Shown one piece after another: positions 1 through 8,807 of a stretch of DNA of 55,814 bases. Below the pieces are notes generated by a model. That model did not search any database. It worked only from the letters and a program-made list of their open reading frames with translations, and had not been told where the DNA came from. The DNA comes from Pseudomonas sp. ZH-FAD (GTDB lineage Bacteria > Pseudomonadota > Gammaproteobacteria > Pseudomonadales > Pseudomonadaceae), in NCBI RefSeq assembly GCF_002803095.1, contig NZ_PGLR01000037.1:1-55814 (forward strand), in the 5' to 3' direction. Within the stretch, counting starts at the first letter, position 1. Every line of letters begins with the position of its first letter. The translations under genes were made by a program, and so were the position numbers.

Positions 1-574
1 TTACCGTCACTCCCGCGAAGGCGGGAGCCCAGGAGTTTCGCAGGTTCTGGATTCCCGCCTGCGCGGGAATGACGAGTTTTCCAGAGTTTCCTTAGCCTGA
101 GGCTGAGGAATCAATCCTCGTCCTGACCATCCTCTTCGCGGCGACTCATACCGTACTTGCGCATCTTCTCCACCAGGGTGGTACGGCGAACCGGCTTTCT
201 TTGCGGCGTTACGGATGTTCTGAAAAAGTTACTTACCGTCACTCCCGCGAAGGCGGGAGCCCAGGAGTTTCGCAGGTTCTGGATTCCCGCCTGCGCGGGA
301 ATGACGAGTTTTCCAGAGTTTCCTTAGCCTGAGGCTGAGGAATCAATCCTCTTCCTGACCATCCTCTTCGCGGCGACTCATACCGTACTTGCGCATCTTC
401 TCCACCAGGGTGGTACGGCAAACCGGCTTTCTTTGCGGCGTTACGGATGTTCTGAAAAAGTTACTTACCGTCACTCCCGCGAAGGCGGGAGCCCAGGAGT
501 TTCGCAGATTCTGGATTCCCGCCTGCGCGGGAATGACGAGTTTTCCAGAGTTTCCTTAGCCTGAGGCTGAGGAA

Positions 575-2050
<1,476 letters not shown>

Positions 2051-2296
2051 CTTGTATACGTCTGGCCCGAGAAGTGAGGGGAAATGGTACGCCAAGGACT
2101 TAGCGAAAACCGGCAATTAGCCAGTAGTAAAGTCAATATACCGGATGCAGTCAATTTTATGGCGTGAATATTTGCACTGGCGTTCGAGCCTGAATGCGGC
2201 CTTCTACATGGAAGAAGGGAATCGTCTGTGAAAAGACGACAATTGCAGTTTAATGTGCAGCTAAAGACTCAAACAGCAAAAGCGATGCTAGGCCTC

Positions 2297-2593
2297 TCAA
2301 CCGAACAACTGATAGACCTTGGCGCCCTGATGAGACTGGTTGAGCTGCAATAACTCACCGGCCAAGCGCCGCTGCTCGCCCTGGCAGATACCCACCAACT
2401 CACGGTAGAGGTCAAGCAATTGCTCCAGGCTGGAGCGAAGCTGCTCTTCATCCTGCTGACCCTCGAACATGGCGGCATCCACCGCCATGCGGCATTGCAG
2501 ATCCAACTCGCCAATGGCGCTCCAATCCTGGTTGGCCAGGGCATCACACAGGGCCTGTCGGGTCGCCTGCAAACGCTGAACGGATGAGCTCAT
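2297..2593 (-). CDS. fliT: Flagellar chaperone FliT
   Basis: 98 aa, helical and Gln/Leu-rich, the size of FliT/FleP-type proteins. FliT is a cytoplasmic export chaperone for the filament cap protein FliD. Identification rests on position (fliD-fliS-fliT-fleQ is the Pseudomonas order), size and composition more than on a sharp motif. The start at 2593 has a good ribosome binding site (AGGAG). It follows fliS by 23 bp and is probably cotranscribed with it from the sigma-28-like promoter at 3040. Confidence 0.85.
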   Translation of the reverse strand: MSSSVQRLQATRQALCDALANQDWSAIGELDLQCRMAVDAAMFEGQQDEEQLRSSLEQLLDLYRELVGICQGEQRRLAGELLQLNQSHQGAKVYQLFG

Positions 2594-2616
2594 GACTTAC
2601 TCCTATGGATAAACGA

Positions 2617-2994
2617 TCAGGCGATGCCGTCCCAGCCTTCTTTGATCTCTCGTAGCAGGGAGGCAACATGTTGCAACGCCTGGGCGTCGTTCTTGAGATT
2701 GGCCTGGGTCAACTGGTGGACGATGTACTCGTAAAGGCCATCGAGATTTTCAGCCAGTTGCCCACCCTGCTCCTTGTTCAGCGCCTCGCGCAAACCGCAG
2801 ACGATTTTTACAGCCTTGCCAATCAATAAGCCCTTCTCAGCAACCTGGCCACGCATCATCGCCCCCTGAGCCTGAGCCAGACGATCCAGCGCCCCCTCGA
2901 GAAGCATCTGAATCAAACGATGAGGGCTAGCCTCGACGAGCTGAGCCTGAGTGTTGACCTGCTGATACTGTCTGAGTGCTGATGCTGCATACAT
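2617..2994 (-). CDS. fliS: Flagellin export chaperone FliS
   Basis: 125 aa. FliS binds the disordered C-terminus of flagellin in the cytoplasm and prevents premature polymerisation before export. The N-terminal region (ALRQYQQVNTQAQLVEASPH) is the typical FliS start, with the family's Y-x(n)-SPHRLI-x-ML pattern, and the rest is predicted four-helix. The start at 2994 has GGAG upstream. A sigma-28-like promoter lies about 45-70 bp upstream, so fliS-fliT can be expressed late, together with flagellin, independently of fliD. Confidence 0.95.
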   Translation of the reverse strand: MYAASALRQYQQVNTQAQLVEASPHRLIQMLLEGALDRLAQAQGAMMRGQVAEKGLLIGKAVKIVCGLREALNKEQGGQLAENLDGLYEYIVHQLTQANLKNDAQALQHVASLLREIKEGWDGIA

Positions 2995-3039
2995 GACGAC
3001 TGCTCCTATTGCCTGAGCTGGTAAACCTACTTACCTCAG

Positions 3040-3066
3040 TTATCGACGTGCTCATCGAAAGCTTTA
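3040..3066 (-). promoter_or_regulatory. Sigma-28 (FliA) promoter upstream of fliS
   Basis: Read on the minus strand: TAAA, 15 bp, GTCGATAA. This matches the FliA consensus TAAA-N15-GCCGATAA with one mismatch in the -10. It is correctly placed to drive fliS-fliT. Confidence 0.7.
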
Positions 3067-3246
3067 GCGGCGGTTACCCTTTCTTTTGGCATTGCAGGCC
3101 ACCATACAACACACCCCATCTTGAACGACGCTCAAGACAATGCTCCCGATACAGGCCACTCAGCCTATCAGGAACACACATAAAGCACGAGGCGAGAGCC
3201 AGGGTCAGGCTGAACGCACCGACCCATCTGAGACACTGAACGACAC

Positions 3247-4650
3247 TCAGTCTTTTGAGTTATTCAGCGCATTGAGCGTTGACATGATGCTGTTACTGGT
3301 GGCGGTCAACTGGGCAACCAGGGTGTCCATGTTGTTGTACTTGGTGTAGAGGGTGGTGGTCAGGTTCTCGATACGACGGTCCAAGGCTTCCTGCTGCTCG
3401 GTCAGTTGCGACTTGGTCATATTCAACGCCTCGATACGCGTCTCCAACAAGCCACCCGTGGCCGTATAAGGACTGACTACCTCCTTGAGGCGAGGTATCA
3501 AGCCATTATCGCCCGCGAAGAACTCCTTGACATTGGTGTACTGGCTCGCCAAGGCGCTATTCAATACATCACTGTCAACCTCAAGCGTACCGTCCTTCTT
3601 AGTCGTGATGCCTAGCTGCGCAAGAATACTCAGCTCACCGCTACTGGTAGAAGGCTCGACCATGGCGCTACGCACCGAGTTCAATAGCGAGCGAACCGAC
3701 GCATCCCCCACCAGAGCCCCTGCATCGGTGCTGGAGCCATCTTCACTGGCCGTCACCTTAGTCAATGCATTGGTAACGGTCATCAAGGTGTTGTAAGCCG
3801 TAACGAAGCTTTCTATCGAGGTTTTCAAACCGTCGGTATTGGCCGCCACGGTGAGGGTAGTACTGCCCTCACCAGCCAGCTTGATGCTCAAGCCACTGAG
3901 AGCCGTCACGGTGTTCGAAGAGCTGCTCAACTCGAGACCGTCGAGCTTATAGGACGCATTACTGGCCTGCGTGATGTAGCCAGCGGACGTACCGCTCTGC
4001 TGCGTCAGGCTCTTATTGCCATCCTCATCGATATTGACGTTAAGCGCAGCGAGATCACCCGTGCCCTTGACGTAAAGATCCGTGCCCTCACCCGTGGTTT
4101 CCGAAGACAGCACCAAGCGCGAGCCATTGGAATCGGTGACGATGTTGGCACTGATGCCGGCAGACGAGGACAGTTGCGAGTTGATTGCGTCGCGAATTTC
4201 CGTCAGCGAGGCACCCGCCTTAATCTCAACGTCGTAGGAGGCGTTACTCCCCACATCGATGGTCAAGGTGCCGCCAGAGGCGTAAGTGGTCGAGGAGCCA
4301 CCTGGCTGACTGGCGCTGGCCACCTTGGAAGCCTTGGCCAGGCTGGTCACTTCGAGGCTGTAGCTGCCCGCCACAGCCGTGTTACCCGCCGTCACGCTGG
4401 CGACAGAGCTGGAAGATGAGGTGCCACTGAGGGCATCGAAGCTACTGGAAGCCGTCGTAAGACTGGTCAGCGCCGCCTCGAAAGCTTCAAGGGCGCTTTT
4501 CAACGTGCCGATGGCCGAGATACTGGTATCGGTCTTGGTCGTCAGACGGTCGATCTGCGCCTGCTTGGGCGCTTTTTCGGACGCTATCGTGGCCTCTACG
4601 ATCGCTTTGATATCAATCCCGGACCCCAGGCCTACGCTCGTGACAACCAT
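3247..4650 (-). CDS. fliD: Flagellar filament cap protein FliD (HAP2)
   Basis: 467 aa. FliD caps the growing filament and catalyses flagellin folding at the tip; in P. aeruginosa it also binds mucin. The N-terminus (VTSVGLGSGIDIKAIVEATI) is the FliD_N signature. The middle is Ser/Thr/Gly-rich and variable, and the C-terminus is a coiled coil (about 390-460, MTKSQLTEQQEALDRRIENL). The start at 4650 is preceded by GAGGAGG. It is 60 bp downstream of flaG and probably cotranscribed with it. The 252-bp gap to fliS holds the sigma-28-like promoter of fliS. Confidence 0.97.
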   Translation of the reverse strand: MVVTSVGLGSGIDIKAIVEATIASEKAPKQAQIDRLTTKTDTSISAIGTLKSALEAFEAALTSLTTASSSFDALSGTSSSSSVASVTAGNTAVAGSYSLEVTSLAKASKVASASQPGGSSTTYASGGTLTIDVGSNASYDVEIKAGASLTEIRDAINSQLSSSAGISANIVTDSNGSRLVLSSETTGEGTDLYVKGTGDLAALNVNIDEDGNKSLTQQSGTSAGYITQASNASYKLDGLELSSSSNTVTALSGLSIKLAGEGSTTLTVAANTDGLKTSIESFVTAYNTLMTVTNALTKVTASEDGSSTDAGALVGDASVRSLLNSVRSAMVEPSTSSGELSILAQLGITTKKDGTLEVDSDVLNSALASQYTNVKEFFAGDNGLIPRLKEVVSPYTATGGLLETRIEALNMTKSQLTEQQEALDRRIENLTTTLYTKYNNMDTLVAQLTATSNSIMSTLNALNNSKD

Positions 4651-4710
4651 GACAACCTCCTCGCAACGAATAATTGACGCCTAGCAGACACTCAGCAATT
4701 AACGGGCCAC

Positions 4711-5076
4711 TCAAGCCTCTTCACGGAACAAGAGACTGCGCATGTCTTCCAGACGCGCCGCCAGCTCGAGCGCCTCTTCGGACGGAATCTGCCGAACCAC
4801 TTCGCCGGAACTGCCATCAACAACCTTGACCACGACACGCCCGGTGCTGTCGTCCAGTTGAAAATTGATGTCTCGACGGATGGACTGCATGGCATTTTGC
4901 ATATTGGCCACGACAGACTCCAGTTGATCGCGCGGCATTTCTGCCGATTGCTCACTGCTAGCCGAGGAATCCTCCACTTGCACTGGGGGCTGCCCGACAG
5001 GCGACTCTCTACCCACACCGGCCTGACGCTGGGTCGGCACCACGGTGCTTATGGGTGTAACGCTGGAAATGGTCAT
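4711..5076 (-). CDS. flaG: FlaG family flagellar protein
   Basis: 121 aa. FlaG proteins are small cytoplasmic or exported proteins linked to filament length control; the exact role in Pseudomonas is not settled. The conserved block is in the second half: FQLDDSTGRVVVKVVDGSSG followed by EVVRQIPSEE, the FlaG signature. The N-terminal third is low complexity (Gln, Ser, Pro). I prefer the ATG at 5076, which has GGGGTGA upstream, over an in-frame TTG at 5091. It lies between fliC and fliD, as in other pseudomonads, with a terminator-like hairpin separating it from fliC. Confidence 0.93.
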   Translation of the reverse strand: MTISSVTPISTVVPTQRQAGVGRESPVGQPPVQVEDSSASSEQSAEMPRDQLESVVANMQNAMQSIRRDINFQLDDSTGRVVVKVVDGSSGEVVRQIPSEEALELAARLEDMRSLLFREEA

Positions 5077-5096
5077 AGGTTCACCCCGCAATGGGC

Positions 5097-5124
5097 AAAG
5101 GGGGAAGGCTTGCGCACTCCCCCC
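5097..5124 (-). terminator. Terminator-like hairpin after fliC
   Basis: On the minus strand, a GGGGGA...TCCCCC stem with a 12-nt loop is followed by TTT, just past the fliC stop. It would limit read-through from the strong fliC promoter into flaG. The T tract is short, so termination is probably partial. Confidence 0.5.
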
Positions 5125-5145
5125 TCCACCGCCTCAGAGATTGGC

Positions 5146-6876
5146 TTATTGCAGCAGGCTCAGCACCGCGGACGGCAACTGGTTGGCCTGCGCCAGGATC
5201 GCGGTGGACGCCTGTTGCAGGGTCTGCTGCTTGGTCAGCTCGGCGGTTTCCGCGGCGAAGTCGGCATCCTGAATCCGACCCCGGGCAGAAGTGGAGTTTT
5301 CCGCGATGCTCTGCAGGTTGGAAACCGTGCTGTCGAAGCGATTCTGTACGGCACCGAGGTCGGCACGCTGGCTGTCGATGTTGGAGATGGCCTTGTCGAT
5401 AACCGAAATGGCGCTCTGTGAACCGCTAGCTGTAGTGATGTCAGTGTCGGCGATAGTCGTCATTTTTGCCTTGGATTTGGCGAACACCTCGGAGATGTCG
5501 GCCCCGCCACTGCTGGTCAACGCATAGGACTTGGCGGAGTTCAGCTCAACATACCCGGCAACGGTGCTGCCGGAGGCGTTAAGCGGCGCGGCCGTTGAGT
5601 ACTCACCGTTCGAATCCATCACGCTTGCTGTGACAACGCTCGTGGCGAGCGCAGAGCCGTCCGCCTTGACATTCGACTGAGCGCCGAAAGAGATGTTCTC
5701 GCCACTTTCCGAGGTAACGGTGAGTTTGTCGTTGGTCTCGTCGTAGCTAACCGCGATACCCAGCGCCGATGCGTTGGAGCTCAACTGATCGGCCAGATCG
5801 GCGGTAGAGGTTACACCCACCAGATTGACCGATTTGTCGCCAACTTTGACCGACAAGTTTGCCGAACCACCGGCAAGCTTAGTGTCATCGATTTTCAGGT
5901 CCACTACGGTACGGGCGCTGGCACTGAGACCACTGATAGCGCCATTGAAGCTCTTGGCGATCTCTTTAGCGGACTCGTTACCATCAAGGGCAATGTTCTT
6001 GGTATCGCCACCGCCCTGAACGGTGATGGTGCCAGCTGTGAAGCTGGTGAAGGTCGAGGCGCCGAGGGCGGTCTCGGCAGCTGCAAGCGCGCCAACAGCG
6101 CCGGTGGTGGGAGGCGTCGCCGTAGCGTCACCATTCAACGCTATGTTGGCATTGTCTCTGGCAGTCTTAGCGTCAGTAAAAGCGGTGGTATTTGTTGGAT
6201 CGGTGTCGTCCAGCGTTTTTTGAGCAGCTGCAAGCGCCGCCGTTTTCGCCGTCACATCAGCTTGCGCTGCATCGCGGGCAACCAGCAGCGGATCAGTGTC
6301 GCGAATCGCCGCCATCGCGGTACCGCTTACACGCTTGGAGGTGGTGTCCTCCTCCATCTGGTACGAGCCGATCTTGTTGGCCGAGACGTTGCCCAGGCTC
6401 AGGTTGATGGTTTCATTGGCGTTGGCGCCGACCTGGAAGCTGGTGGTACCGAAAGAACCGTCCAGCAGGTTACGACCACCGAAGGTGGTGGTATTGGCGA
6501 TACGAGTCAGCTCGGTGGTGAGCTGGGAATATTCAGACTGCAGGGAGGCACGGTCTTCGGCGCTATTGGAGCCATTGGCCGACTGCAGGGCCAGCTCACG
6601 CATGCGCTGCAGGATGTTGGTGGACTCCTGCATGGCGCCTTCGGCGGTCTGGGCGATGGAGATGCCGTCGTTGGCGTTCTTCACCGCGACGTTCAGGCCG
6701 TTGATCTGGCTGGTCAGGCGGTTGGAGATCTGCAGGCCGGCGGCATCGTCCTTGGCGCTGTTGATCTTCAGGCCGCTGGACAAGCGCTGCATGGTGGTGG
6801 ACAGGGCGTCGGACGCCTTGTTCAGGTTTTTCTGGGTGTTGAGCGATGCAACGTTGGTATTGACGGTAAGAGCCAT
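5146..6876 (-). CDS. fliC: Flagellin FliC
   Basis: 576 aa filament subunit. The N-terminal D0/D1 region (about 1-175, MALTVNTNVASLNTQKNLNK, LSSGLKINSAKDDAAGLQIS) and C-terminal D1/D0 region (about 480-576, ending ILAQANQLPSAVLSLLQ) are canonical. The central surface domain (about 190-480) is variable. It includes an Ala/Thr-rich stretch at about 195-275 that reads like a helical or coiled-coil insert followed by beta-rich Ser/Thr/Gly sequence. The gene is monocistronic, with a sigma-28 promoter about 80-108 bp upstream and a hairpin downstream. No flagellin glycosylation genes are adjacent; instead the flgL side is occupied by a small accessory insert. Confidence 0.98.
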   Translation of the reverse strand: MALTVNTNVASLNTQKNLNKASDALSTTMQRLSSGLKINSAKDDAAGLQISNRLTSQINGLNVAVKNANDGISIAQTAEGAMQESTNILQRMRELALQSANGSNSAEDRASLQSEYSQLTTELTRIANTTTFGGRNLLDGSFGTTSFQVGANANETINLSLGNVSANKIGSYQMEEDTTSKRVSGTAMAAIRDTDPLLVARDAAQADVTAKTAALAAAQKTLDDTDPTNTTAFTDAKTARDNANIALNGDATATPPTTGAVGALAAAETALGASTFTSFTAGTITVQGGGDTKNIALDGNESAKEIAKSFNGAISGLSASARTVVDLKIDDTKLAGGSANLSVKVGDKSVNLVGVTSTADLADQLSSNASALGIAVSYDETNDKLTVTSESGENISFGAQSNVKADGSALATSVVTASVMDSNGEYSTAAPLNASGSTVAGYVELNSAKSYALTSSGGADISEVFAKSKAKMTTIADTDITTASGSQSAISVIDKAISNIDSQRADLGAVQNRFDSTVSNLQSIAENSTSARGRIQDADFAAETAELTKQQTLQQASTAILAQANQLPSAVLSLLQ

Positions 6877-6957
6877 GACGAGAACCTCGTGGTGTGGGCT
6901 TGTGCGACTCCCGGCCTTGGCAACCGCCCGGGATGGCCTGGAGAGCTTTCACTGGGT

Positions 6958-6984
6958 TTATCGTCGGGCCCTGCCAATTCTTTA
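6958..6984 (-). promoter_or_regulatory. Sigma-28 (FliA) promoter of fliC
   Basis: Minus strand: TAAA, 15 bp, GACGATAA, one mismatch from TAAA-N15-GCCGATAA. It leaves an untranslated leader of roughly 75 nt before the fliC ATG. Confidence 0.85.
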
Positions 6985-7004
6985 GCGTTTTTTCAATATT
7001 TTTT

Positions 7005-7153
7005 CCTGATTGGCAACGAGCTTCAGCCGTACTGACCACGCGCCGGCAGGGCACAGGCGCAACCCTGTAGCCCGGATGAAATCCGGGGCGGTTTGGCATG
7101 CCGCCCGACCTTTCCCGGATTTCATCCGGGCTACCCGCTTGGCTGAGCATCGT
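7005..7153. repeat. 149-bp direct repeat, copy 1 (contains a REP-type inverted repeat)
   Basis: It is nearly identical to 8310-8458, offset exactly 1305 bp, with about four substitutions and no gaps. Inside, a 21-bp inverted repeat (GTAGCCCGGATGAAATCCGGG and its complement) forms a REP-type stem. The two copies bracket the toxin-antitoxin segment. Confidence 0.9.
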
Positions 7154-7159
7154 CGCCCT

Positions 7160-7471
7160 TCAGTCTTTGAGCCGGTCGGCCAGTCGTGCCATCAGGTTCA
7201 TGCGCTCATGGAAAATAGCTACGATCAAGGCAGGCGCGCCCTCACGCAGCAGACAGAATATGTAGTGATGTTCGTACCGCCCCATCCGTAGAGCCGGAAA
7301 AAGCACACTCATGTCTTTGAACGCACCCCGACCATCGGCGAGGCTGGCTATACCCTGTTCCAGCGTAGCGATGTAGCGGCGTGCCTGCGCATCGCCCCAT
7401 TGCTTGCGCGTGTAGCGGACGATGCCACGCAGGTCGGATTCTGCCGCCGCAGTGAGAACGTAGCCGGTCAA
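7160..7471 (-). CDS. ParE/RelE-superfamily toxin of a type II toxin-antitoxin pair
   Basis: 103 aa. The fold signature is ParE-like: an N-terminal AAESDLRGIVRYTRKQWGDA helix pair, then strands with LRMGRYEHHYIFCLLREG and IVAIFHERMN. ParE toxins poison DNA gyrase, while other members of the superfamily cut mRNA; which applies here cannot be read from sequence. Translation probably starts at a TTG whose T-T-G-A overlaps the stop of the upstream antitoxin gene, implying coupled translation. The pair sits between two 149-bp direct repeats between fliC and flgL, so it is an accessory insert, not part of the flagellar set. Confidence 0.85.
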   Translation of the reverse strand: MTGYVLTAAAESDLRGIVRYTRKQWGDAQARRYIATLEQGIASLADGRGAFKDMSVLFPALRMGRYEHHYIFCLLREGAPALIVAIFHERMNLMARLADRLKD

Positions 7472-7719
7472 GCCTGGCCCTCGGCCAGTTCTTCATCAAG
7501 AATTTCGCTGATGCTCTTGGTAGACAGATTGCCAGCAAGCCCCTCGTGGATGCGGGTACCGAGCAGCGCTTGCAACTCGTTCCATGCCTGATTGGCGTCA
7601 AGATCACCTGGAAACAGCCTTTCCAGCGCGTATTGTTTGATGGTCTTGCCCTGCAAGGCAGCCAGCGCTTTCAGGCTTTGGTGCTGTTGGTCTGTCATGT
7701 CGATGGTTAGGCGGCTCAT
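7468..7719 (-). CDS. ParD-like antitoxin (ribbon-helix-helix type)
   Basis: 83 aa when started at the ATG at 7719, which has a strong GGAGG site. The N-terminus (MSRLTIDMTDQQHQSLKALA) is typical of ParD antitoxins, with a DNA-binding beta strand then the helices KALAALQGKTIKQYALERLF. The acidic C-terminus (ISEILDEELAEGQA) is the expected toxin-binding tail. It overlaps the toxin gene by 4 bp and precedes it, as antitoxins usually do. It probably autoregulates the pair through a site just upstream. Confidence 0.85.
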   Translation of the reverse strand: MSRLTIDMTDQQHQSLKALAALQGKTIKQYALERLFPGDLDANQAWNELQALLGTRIHEGLAGNLSTKSISEILDEELAEGQA

Positions 7720-7816
7720 GGGATGACCTCCGAAATTACAGGTTCCCACATTTACACGGATGTGCTGATGAAACAAGCATTGGCTCAGTTCAAGCACTGT
7801 GCTCGCCGATACACCC

Positions 7817-7910
7817 TCGGCTCTGGCTCCTGCTTCGCTCTACCTCCTGCATCCATGCAGTCGTCGGCTCTGGCTCCTGCTTCGCTCTACCTCCTGCATC
7901 CATGCAGTCG
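7817..7910. repeat. Two tandem copies of a 47-bp sequence
   Basis: Copies at 7817-7863 and 7864-7910 (tcggctctggctcctgcttc...) are effectively identical. No coding sense seen. Confidence 0.85.
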
Positions 7911-8032
7911 TCTCCCATAAATGGGAGAGGGGAGAAAAAGCTTCACCCGATTGCCCTGCGCCAAATCATCTCGGCTTTCTCCACGAGGCCGTTGTATGCC
8001 ATCGTTAACGCCAGAGAGATGGAGTAATCGCC

Positions 8033-8251
8033 ATGAACATTCGCCCGATCCGTTCAGACAGCGAGTATAGAGAAGCGCTCAAAGAGGTTTCCGCCCTGTT
8101 TGACTGCGAACCGGCACCCGGCACCCCGGAAGGCGACGCCTTTGAGGTCATGCTGACCCTGATCGAAGCCTACGAAGCCAAACACTTCCCGGTCGATCTG
8201 CCAACCCCGGTTGAAGCGATCAAGTTCCGTATGGAGCAGTCCGTAGCCTAA
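8033..8251 (+). pseudogene. HigA-type antitoxin, N-terminal domain only
   Basis: 72 aa. It resembles the N-terminal domain of HigA antitoxins of the COG5499 type (MNIRPIRSDSEYREALKEVS, FEVMLTLIEAYEAKHFPVDL, AIKFRMEQS). Full-length members continue after IKFRMEQ-S with a helix-turn-helix of about 50 residues; here the frame stops two residues later (VA, stop). The DNA-binding half is therefore missing and this is probably a remnant. The start has GGAG about 10 bp upstream. No intact HigB toxin gene is found upstream. A good terminator follows 19 bp later. Confidence 0.7.
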
Positions 8252-8269
8252 TGCCGGTCAGTTAAGAAA

Positions 8270-8306
8270 AACGCCGCGATGCCGGTACGGAATCGCGGCG
8301 TTTTCT
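8270..8306 (+). terminator. Intrinsic terminator after the HigA remnant
   Basis: 11-bp stem AACGCCGCGAT / ATCGCGGCGTT with an 11-nt loop, followed by TTCTTT. Confidence 0.8.
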
Positions 8307-8309
8307 TTA

Positions 8310-8458
8310 CCTGATTGGCAACGAGCTTCAGCCGTACTGACCGCGCGCCGGTAGGGCACTGGCGCAACCCTGTAGCCCGGATGAAATCCGGGGCGGTCTG
8401 GCATGCCGCCCGACCTTTCCCGGATTTCATCCGGGCTACCCGCTTGGCTGAGCATCGT
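8310..8458. repeat. 149-bp direct repeat, copy 2
   Basis: Partner of 7005-7153, in the same orientation, with about four mismatches. It begins directly after the terminator of the HigA remnant and contains the same 21-bp inverted repeat. Confidence 0.9.
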
Positions 8459-8500
8459 TGCTAATCAGGTTTCTTTATGCCTGAACGAATAGAGCCTCCC

Positions 8501-8555
8501 TGTAGGAGCGAGCGTCGCGAGCGCAGCTTTTTCGCGAGCAGAGCTCGCTCCTACA
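8501..8555. repeat. REP-type inverted repeat (TGTAGGAGCGAGC family)
   Basis: TGTAGGAGCGAGC at the left and GCTCGCTCCTACA at the right enclose a T-rich centre. The same family occurs at 14803-14871 inside the 5' part of flgI. Confidence 0.85.
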
Positions 8556-8589
8556 ATCAGGTCGCCACAGCCGCAATACGGAGGCGGGC

Positions 8590-8697
8590 ATGGATCGGCT
8601 GATCAACTGGGCTATCGTCCATAGCATCACCAACCGGCACCTCGATGACTTCGACAACTTCGCCAAAAGTATCGCCAGTCTAACCCTGGATCAGTGA
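8590..8697 (+). CDS. Short ORF of 35 codons, unknown
   Basis: ATG at 8590 with a good GGAGG-type ribosome binding site, stop at 8695. The peptide starts MDRLINWAIVHSITNRHLDD and is protein-like in composition. I do not recognise the family. It lies in the accessory insert between fliC and flgL, directly after a REP element, and may be the tail or head of a decayed gene. Confidence 0.3.
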   Translation: MDRLINWAIVHSITNRHLDDFDNFAKSIASLTLDQ

Positions 8698-8807
8698 AAC
8701 AATAGTCCGGGGGGATAATGCCGTGCCCCGGATTACGCCTGCGGTTGACCCAAACACCTGCAGGTCGCCCCCGCCCTTCGCTTCCCACGATACGACCGTA
8801 CGGACAT

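Noticed and set aside
1..464. CRISPR-like array at the left edge
   Set aside because: Units are 232 bp and wholly repeated, with no unique spacers, and include gene fragments. No other CRISPR-like array seen in the window.
2200..2240. Terminator after fliT
   Set aside because: The CGTCT/AGACG stem is only 5 bp and has no T run.
7950..8032. HigB toxin gene remnant upstream of the HigA stump
   Set aside because: One frame is open (ending AIVNAREME, stop) but does not resemble HigB convincingly.
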